Source of the DNA: Gammaproteobacteria bacterium
GTDB taxonomy: Bacteria; Pseudomonadota; Gammaproteobacteria; Pseudomonadales; Azotimanducaceae_A
Length of the DNA: 7,654 nucleotides
NCBI GenBank assembly: GCA_026713405.1
Contig: JAPOON010000696.1
Location: forward strand, 1-7,654
Reading direction: 5' to 3'
In this document: positions 4,441 to 7,654 of the stretch, in pieces
Numbering within the stretch: the stretch's first letter is position 1
How the letters are laid out: each line of letters opens with the position of its first letter
The notes under the pieces: generated by a model
The model's input: only the letters and a program-made list of their open reading frames with translations
Told to the model about the DNA's origin: nothing
Database searches by the model: none
Made by a program: the position numbers and the translations under genes

Positions 4441-5931
4441 ATGACCGAACTCACCCAATTGCTCAGGGCGGCCACGGCTGCTGCCGATGCCGCCCAGTTG
4501 GCATTCGGCGCAGACAAGTCGACGGTGACCACACGGACCGGGCGCGTCGCGCGCTGGATCGGCAATATCAAAAAAAAGGAAAACCGGGAGATCTCCGGTC
4601 GATTCCTCGCTGGTTTGCGTGAAACATACGGTGGCCAGATTGCGGCCGACCTGGTAGAGCGTTTCGGCATTGGCCGACTTGCCGCCACCGGCCGACCGTT
4701 GCAGGCGCGCTTCGTCCGCGAAGTGGTGACACAAGCAGAGAGCCTCAAGATCAAGATCCGCCAGCACAACGCCTCAATCGCTGACATCTGTGCGGCACTG
4801 CCCCGGTCGAAATCTCAGTCGTCGCTCCTCAGGTCCCAGATTGACGAGGCAGCGCGTGAACTCGGGCCCTTGAGTCCGGATGTTATCGAACAGATTGACA
4901 TGGGCGCAGTCTCTCGCGAGGTCGAAGGAGCCATTCTCGAGACCGGCCGCAAACCGGACCGAATGATCGACATCTCGGCAGCCGGCAGGACCGCACGGAA
5001 GGTCGTGCATCGAACGGTCAATCGAGCGCTAGCCCGATCGACCGACGCAGAAGTCCGTTCTCAGAACCCCCAGCCGCAGGCCCCGATTTGTGCGAACACA
5101 GGCGTCCCGGCAGCCATCGGGCCGTCGGCCGGCGTAAAAAACCCGGAAGCGGCGGGCGATGCACGCGCTTCCGGATCGAAGGTAAGTCCTTATGTTTCCG
5201 ATTTGAAAAGCCGGGTAGATCGTGCCCTGAACGGATCAGCCTATCGTTGCCTGCCGGGCGGGCAAATCCTGACAGAGGAGGTCGGCCGCAACATCGACTT
5301 GACACCTGCAATCATTGCGTGGGTTGAAACCGACGTTCGAAACGATAGCCGGTCCGCCGGCGGGGCTGGCGACGATGCCCTGTTCGATGAGGCGGACGCT
5401 CTCGCATCAGCCACGGTTCGGGATGCGGAAAACACCGTCTTTCTCAACGGTTACGGCGTCCGCACGACTTTGGGCCAGCACCATCATGTTTTGCAGCAGG
5501 TGTTCGACCGGCATCCCATGGTCCAGGAACTGGGAGGCCACTGGGGCACGAAAATAGACGCCTCCGCGCTGTCGCAGAGAACGCTAGTGAGGTTTTCCGA
5601 CAGGCTCTCTGCCGCGTTGTCCGATTCCCTGGCCAGGCCGCGAGAGCTGCCCGGCAGAGTGGAACAGGTCAAGCAGAGAGTGGAGCAGGAAATCTCCCGA
5701 GTTGCCGACGACATGGTCGGTGAGTTCATCATGGAGCGCACCGACGAGTTGATACGGCTTCTGCAACACAGGCCTGAAGCGGAGTTTCCACCTGCCCTGG
5801 CACAGATCGTTCTGCAAGTGTCCACCCCGGCGGAAAAGATGGTGGGTCTGCTGTCGCTGGGCCCGAGGGCGCTCGGCCACATGGCCAGAACAATTAGCGA
5901 ACGCGGGCTTCACACCGCTGCAATCCGGTGA
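4441..5931 (+). CDS. Orphan 496-residue soluble protein of unknown function
   Basis: No family is recognised. The protein has no signal peptide or membrane span. Residues 1-25 are alanine-rich; 32-110 form a basic, helical-looking region (ARWIGNIKKKENRE, then GRFLAGLRETYGG and GRPLQARFVREVV). About 206-247 is a low-complexity linker rich in Pro, Ala, Gly and Asn. The region 250-380 looks like a folded domain with a GQHHHVLQQVFDRHP stretch at 345-359, and 385-445 is probably helical or coiled-coil with many charged residues. The domain-linker-domain layout and lack of metabolic motifs would suit an exported effector or a regulator, but this is guesswork. Codons such as CGA, CTT, GGT, GTA, ACA and a lysine run (AAA AAA AAG) are used more than in the neighbours, suggesting separate acquisition. 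ATG 4441 has only a weak ribosome binding site. The gene is convergent with the MTHFR-like gene. Confidence 0.65.
   Translation: MTELTQLLRAATAAADAAQLAFGADKSTVTTRTGRVARWIGNIKKKENREISGRFLAGLRETYGGQIAADLVERFGIGRLAATGRPLQARFVREVVTQAESLKIKIRQHNASIADICAALPRSKSQSSLLRSQIDEAARELGPLSPDVIEQIDMGAVSREVEGAILETGRKPDRMIDISAAGRTARKVVHRTVNRALARSTDAEVRSQNPQPQAPICANTGVPAAIGPSAGVKNPEAAGDARASGSKVSPYVSDLKSRVDRALNGSAYRCLPGGQILTEEVGRNIDLTPAIIAWVETDVRNDSRSAGGAGDDALFDEADALASATVRDAENTVFLNGYGVRTTLGQHHHVLQQVFDRHPMVQELGGHWGTKIDASALSQRTLVRFSDRLSAALSDSLARPRELPGRVEQVKQRVEQEISRVADDMVGEFIMERTDELIRLLQHRPEAEFPPALAQIVLQVSTPAEKMVGLLSLGPRALGHMARTISERGLHTAAIR
4572..4599 (+). promoter_or_regulatory. Candidate -1 frameshift site (A-AAA-AAG plus hairpin) in the orphan gene
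   Basis: The heptamer A AAA AAG (4572-4578) is in the phase needed for -1 slippage, the same heptamer used by Escherichia coli dnaX. About 4-5 nt further on, ACCGG(G)A and TCCGGT (4583-4589 and 4594-4599) can pair around a GATC loop with one bulged G. Slippage would lead to TGA at 4620-4622 and a 60-residue product. The hairpin is short and no clear stimulatory Shine-Dalgarno is seen 10 nt upstream, so this may simply be a homopolymer run. Confidence 0.25.
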
Positions 5932-5962
5932 CGGGCTCACCCGCCTGCTTCGATCGGATAAC

Positions 5963-5985
5963 CCTCGGAGACAGGCCGCTCGAGG
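5963..5985. terminator. Weak hairpin between convergent genes
   Basis: CCTCGGAG (5963-5970) and CTCGAGG (5979-5985) can pair with one bulged G around an 8-nt loop, midway in the 82-bp gap between two converging genes. No T-tract follows on either strand, so intrinsic termination is only a possibility. Confidence 0.2.
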
Positions 5986-6013
5986 ACTCCATGAATGGGT
6001 CCGTGAGATTGAA

Positions 6014-6928
6014 TCAGGACGCTGCCCGGTCAACCGCAGCGGCTATCAACGCGGCATCACCGGTAGTCGACAGATTCACTCCACCGATGCCAGGCATCTC
6101 CTGCAGGGCCCGGATGGTCTCAGCGCAATAATCAACGCCGACTGCCTCCGGGTCTGCGGCGTTCTCGAACCGCCTGACCACAGCCTCCGGCACCACCGAA
6201 CCCCGCAGGTTTTCATACAGCCACCGGGCGGATTCCGCCGAGTTCAGCACCGGTACGGATACGACGACGTGGCAGCGCCAGGTCACCTGGGCGGTGACCA
6301 GAATTTTCATGTAACGCCGCAACAGGTCCAGGTCGAGACAGATCTGCGTCTGGACGAACCGGGCCCCGGCATCGAGCTTTGCGTTCAGTTCCACCGGCTG
6401 CCATTCGGGCGGCGGGTCGAATACCGTCGCCATCGTTCCCAGCAGCAGTTCCGGCTCACCCCGGGCTGACTGGAACTCGCCGAGTTGCCGGGCAGCCGCA
6501 AGGAACTTCTTGGCCCCGGTATCGAATACCTGGGTCATCTCCGGCTGTAGCTCGCCCGGTAGCCGCTCGCCCCGTTGCAACAGCAGGCTGGTGACCCCCA
6601 GAGCGGCCGCACCCAGCAGTTCGCTCTTCAGGGCAAGCCGGTTGCGGTCACGCGCAGAAAACTGCAGCAGCGGATCGATGCCCTGCTGCATCAGCATGGC
6701 CGCCACCGCCAACCCGGACATGTGCAGCACGCCATACGGACAGTCTGTCACGGCAACGGCATGCACCGCGCCCGCCAGGCATTCCGCCTGCCGGATGACA
6801 TCGTCCCGGCCCGTATCCTGGTAAAGGCGCAGTTGGCCGGTCACGGTAAAGTCTCCGTTCGTAACCGCGTTCCGAAATGTTCTCAAGATTTTTCGTCCCT
6901 GCAGCGGCACTGCGATCGCGTGTTGCAT
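6014..6928 (-). CDS. Methylenetetrahydrofolate reductase-like flavoprotein with altered active site
   Basis: A 304-residue protein matching the short MTHFR (MetF-type) TIM-barrel family, which reduces 5,10-methylene-THF to 5-methyl-THF with FAD. Supporting stretches: VTDCPYGVLHMSGLAVAAM (61-79), containing Asp62 at the flavin-contact position; ARDRNRLALKSELLGAAALG (92-111), a family hallmark; and FVQTQ near 191-195, keeping the folate-site Gln195. Notably, the strand that normally reads 'T(A/G)E-L-x-PP' is TGQLRLYQ, so Gln32 replaces the catalytic Glu (Glu28 of E. coli MetF) and the Pro-Pro is gone; the usual TGD is RGE (119-121). It may act on another folate or pterin, work in reverse in C1 catabolism, or be non-catalytic. 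Start ATG 6928 is preferred over an in-frame GTG at 7015, whose extra 29 residues look non-coding; its ribosome binding site (GGTGGGAG) is close to the ATG. Confidence 0.8.
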   Translation of the reverse strand: MQHAIAVPLQGRKILRTFRNAVTNGDFTVTGQLRLYQDTGRDDVIRQAECLAGAVHAVAVTDCPYGVLHMSGLAVAAMLMQQGIDPLLQFSARDRNRLALKSELLGAAALGVTSLLLQRGERLPGELQPEMTQVFDTGAKKFLAAARQLGEFQSARGEPELLLGTMATVFDPPPEWQPVELNAKLDAGARFVQTQICLDLDLLRRYMKILVTAQVTWRCHVVVSVPVLNSAESARWLYENLRGSVVPEAVVRRFENAADPEAVGVDYCAETIRALQEMPGIGGVNLSTTGDAALIAAAVDRAAS

Positions 6929-7091
6929 GCTCCCACCAGCGCCGCGCCGCGGCAAGGCACCGCCAACGGAGGCGTATCCGACGGCAATCGTCTGTCGAAC
7001 GGGGATTCGCCCCACGCCCGCCGGACGCGGTTTTCGAACCTCCCGTGAACGCGGCCTCGACGGCTATACTTGCAGAAGGAGGAAAGAAGCA
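6929..7091. promoter_or_regulatory. Divergent intergenic region with a -10 box for the serine hydrolase
   Basis: 163 bp separate two divergent starts. On the plus strand TATACT (7065-7070, 5/6 to consensus) is a likely -10 box; no clear -35 is found at 16-18 bp. The predicted start (about 7077) would give a leader of about 15 nt that begins within the strong AAGGAGG ribosome binding site (7076-7082). No convincing minus-strand promoter for the MTHFR-like gene was found. Confidence 0.4.
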
Positions 7092-7654
7092 ATGTCACTT
7101 ACCCGTAGAATCGATGCGATCCTGAGCGAAGCCGCGGCCGACGGTGCGGTGCCGGGCGTGGTGGCCGGCGTCACCAGCGCCGAAGACGACCTTTACCTGG
7201 ACGGCTTTGGTGAACGCGTGCTGGGCGGGGGCGATGCAATGACCCCGGACACCGTAGGCTGGATCGCTTCCATGACAAAGGCCCTGACCGGCGCCGCGGC
7301 AATGCAGCTCGTCGAACGGGGACGCCTCGACCTCGACGCTCCGGCTGCAGGCATCGTTCCCTACCTGGATGAAGTGCCGGTGCTGGAAGGCTTCGACGAC
7401 GACGGCAAACCCCGTACCCGCCCACGGCGCGGCGCCATCACCCTGCGCCACCTTCTGACCCATACCGCCGGGTTCTCATACGAGATCTGGAGCGATGCCA
7501 TCGTGCGCTATCAGGAAGCGACCGGTACGCCCGGAATCATCACCTGCGAGGAAGCCGCACTCACCACACCGCTGCTCTTCGACCCCGGCGAGAAGTGGGA
7601 CTACGGCATCAACATCGATTGGGCGGGCAAGATGGTCGAAGCGGTGAGCGGACA
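7092..7654 (+). CDS. Class C beta-lactamase-like serine hydrolase (EstB/LovD type), C-terminus off the right edge
   Basis: The first 187 residues of a serine-beta-lactamase-fold hydrolase, a group that includes AmpC, EstB-type esterases, D-aminopeptidases and the LovD acyltransferase. The nucleophile motif is Ser60-Met-Thr-Lys63 in WIASMTKALTGAAAMQLVERG, followed by the conserved LRHLLTHTAGF (118-128) and a Tyr171 in WDYGIN at the position of the second-motif tyrosine. No signal peptide is present (MSLTRRIDAILSEAAADG), which argues for a cytoplasmic esterase or acyltransferase rather than a periplasmic antibiotic-degrading enzyme. The family is usually about 380-430 residues, so roughly half is seen and the third motif is off the edge. 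ATG 7092 is supported by AAGGAGG 9 nt upstream. It is divergent from the MTHFR-like gene. The substrate is unknown. Confidence 0.92.
   Translation, partial: MSLTRRIDAILSEAAADGAVPGVVAGVTSAEDDLYLDGFGERVLGGGDAMTPDTVGWIASMTKALTGAAAMQLVERGRLDLDAPAAGIVPYLDEVPVLEGFDDDGKPRTRPRRGAITLRHLLTHTAGFSYEIWSDAIVRYQEATGTPGIITCEEAALTTPLLFDPGEKWDYGINIDWAGKMVEAVSG

Noticed and set aside
6929..7015. 29-residue N-terminal extension of the MTHFR-like protein from GTG 7015
   Set aside because: No ribosome binding site, Gly/Ala/Arg-rich translation unlike the family N-terminus.
6575..7048. 157-codon plus-strand ORF opposite the MTHFR-like gene
   Set aside because: Antisense shadow with Gln/Arg/His-rich composition and no domain.
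1..7654. CRISPR array, tRNA/rRNA, transposase, integrase or phage genes
   Set aside because: No regularly spaced repeats, no cloverleaf-like or rRNA-like stretches, no terminal inverted repeats with a transposase frame were seen on either strand.

Overview
The window is high-GC DNA (GC-rich third codon positions, many long antisense shadow frames), densely coded, with mostly good Shine-Dalgarno sequences. The gene content fits a free-living, metabolically versatile proteobacterium, but no taxonomic marker gene is present, so the lineage is not assigned. No rRNA, tRNA, CRISPR array, insertion sequence or integrase was seen.

Left part (1-1797, minus strand): a two-gene catabolic unit. A GTG-started single-domain extradiol dioxygenase-like VOC protein with a very good ribosome binding site is followed, 33 nt later, by a TTG-started class A FAD-dependent aromatic hydroxylase that runs off the left edge. 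Together they look like 'hydroxylate the ring, then cleave it next to the hydroxyls'.

Middle left (1881-2544, minus strand): a Phd/YefM antitoxin and PIN-domain toxin pair with overlapping genes. The AT-rich stretch in front of it (about 2544-2580) is unusually compact. It holds a minus-strand promoter with 17-bp spacing, palindromes that could bind the antitoxin, and a near-symmetrical -10 element that could also fire rightward. Rightward lies a 55-codon ORF (2564-2731) whose stop overlaps the start of a small multi-pass membrane protein gene (2728-3354). Both outward start codons sit almost exactly at the predicted transcription starts, so leaderless messages are possible.

Middle right (3456-5931, plus strand): a FabG-like, probably NADP(H)-dependent short-chain dehydrogenase, then a 496-residue orphan protein of unknown function. 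The orphan has atypical codon use, a proline/alanine/glycine-rich linker, helical flanks and an in-phase A-AAA-AAG slippery heptamer near its start.

Right part (6014-7654): a short methylenetetrahydrofolate-reductase-like protein on the minus strand, which appears to carry Gln where the family has its catalytic Glu. It is divergent from a class C beta-lactamase/esterase-like serine hydrolase (SxxK at residue 60) that runs off the right edge.

Overall this looks like accessory chromosome: small, unrelated catabolic units and a toxin-antitoxin module side by side. The most unusual items are the shared toxin-antitoxin/small-ORF promoter, the orphan 496-residue protein and the altered MTHFR-like enzyme. 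No complete new multi-gene system can be claimed from this sequence alone.
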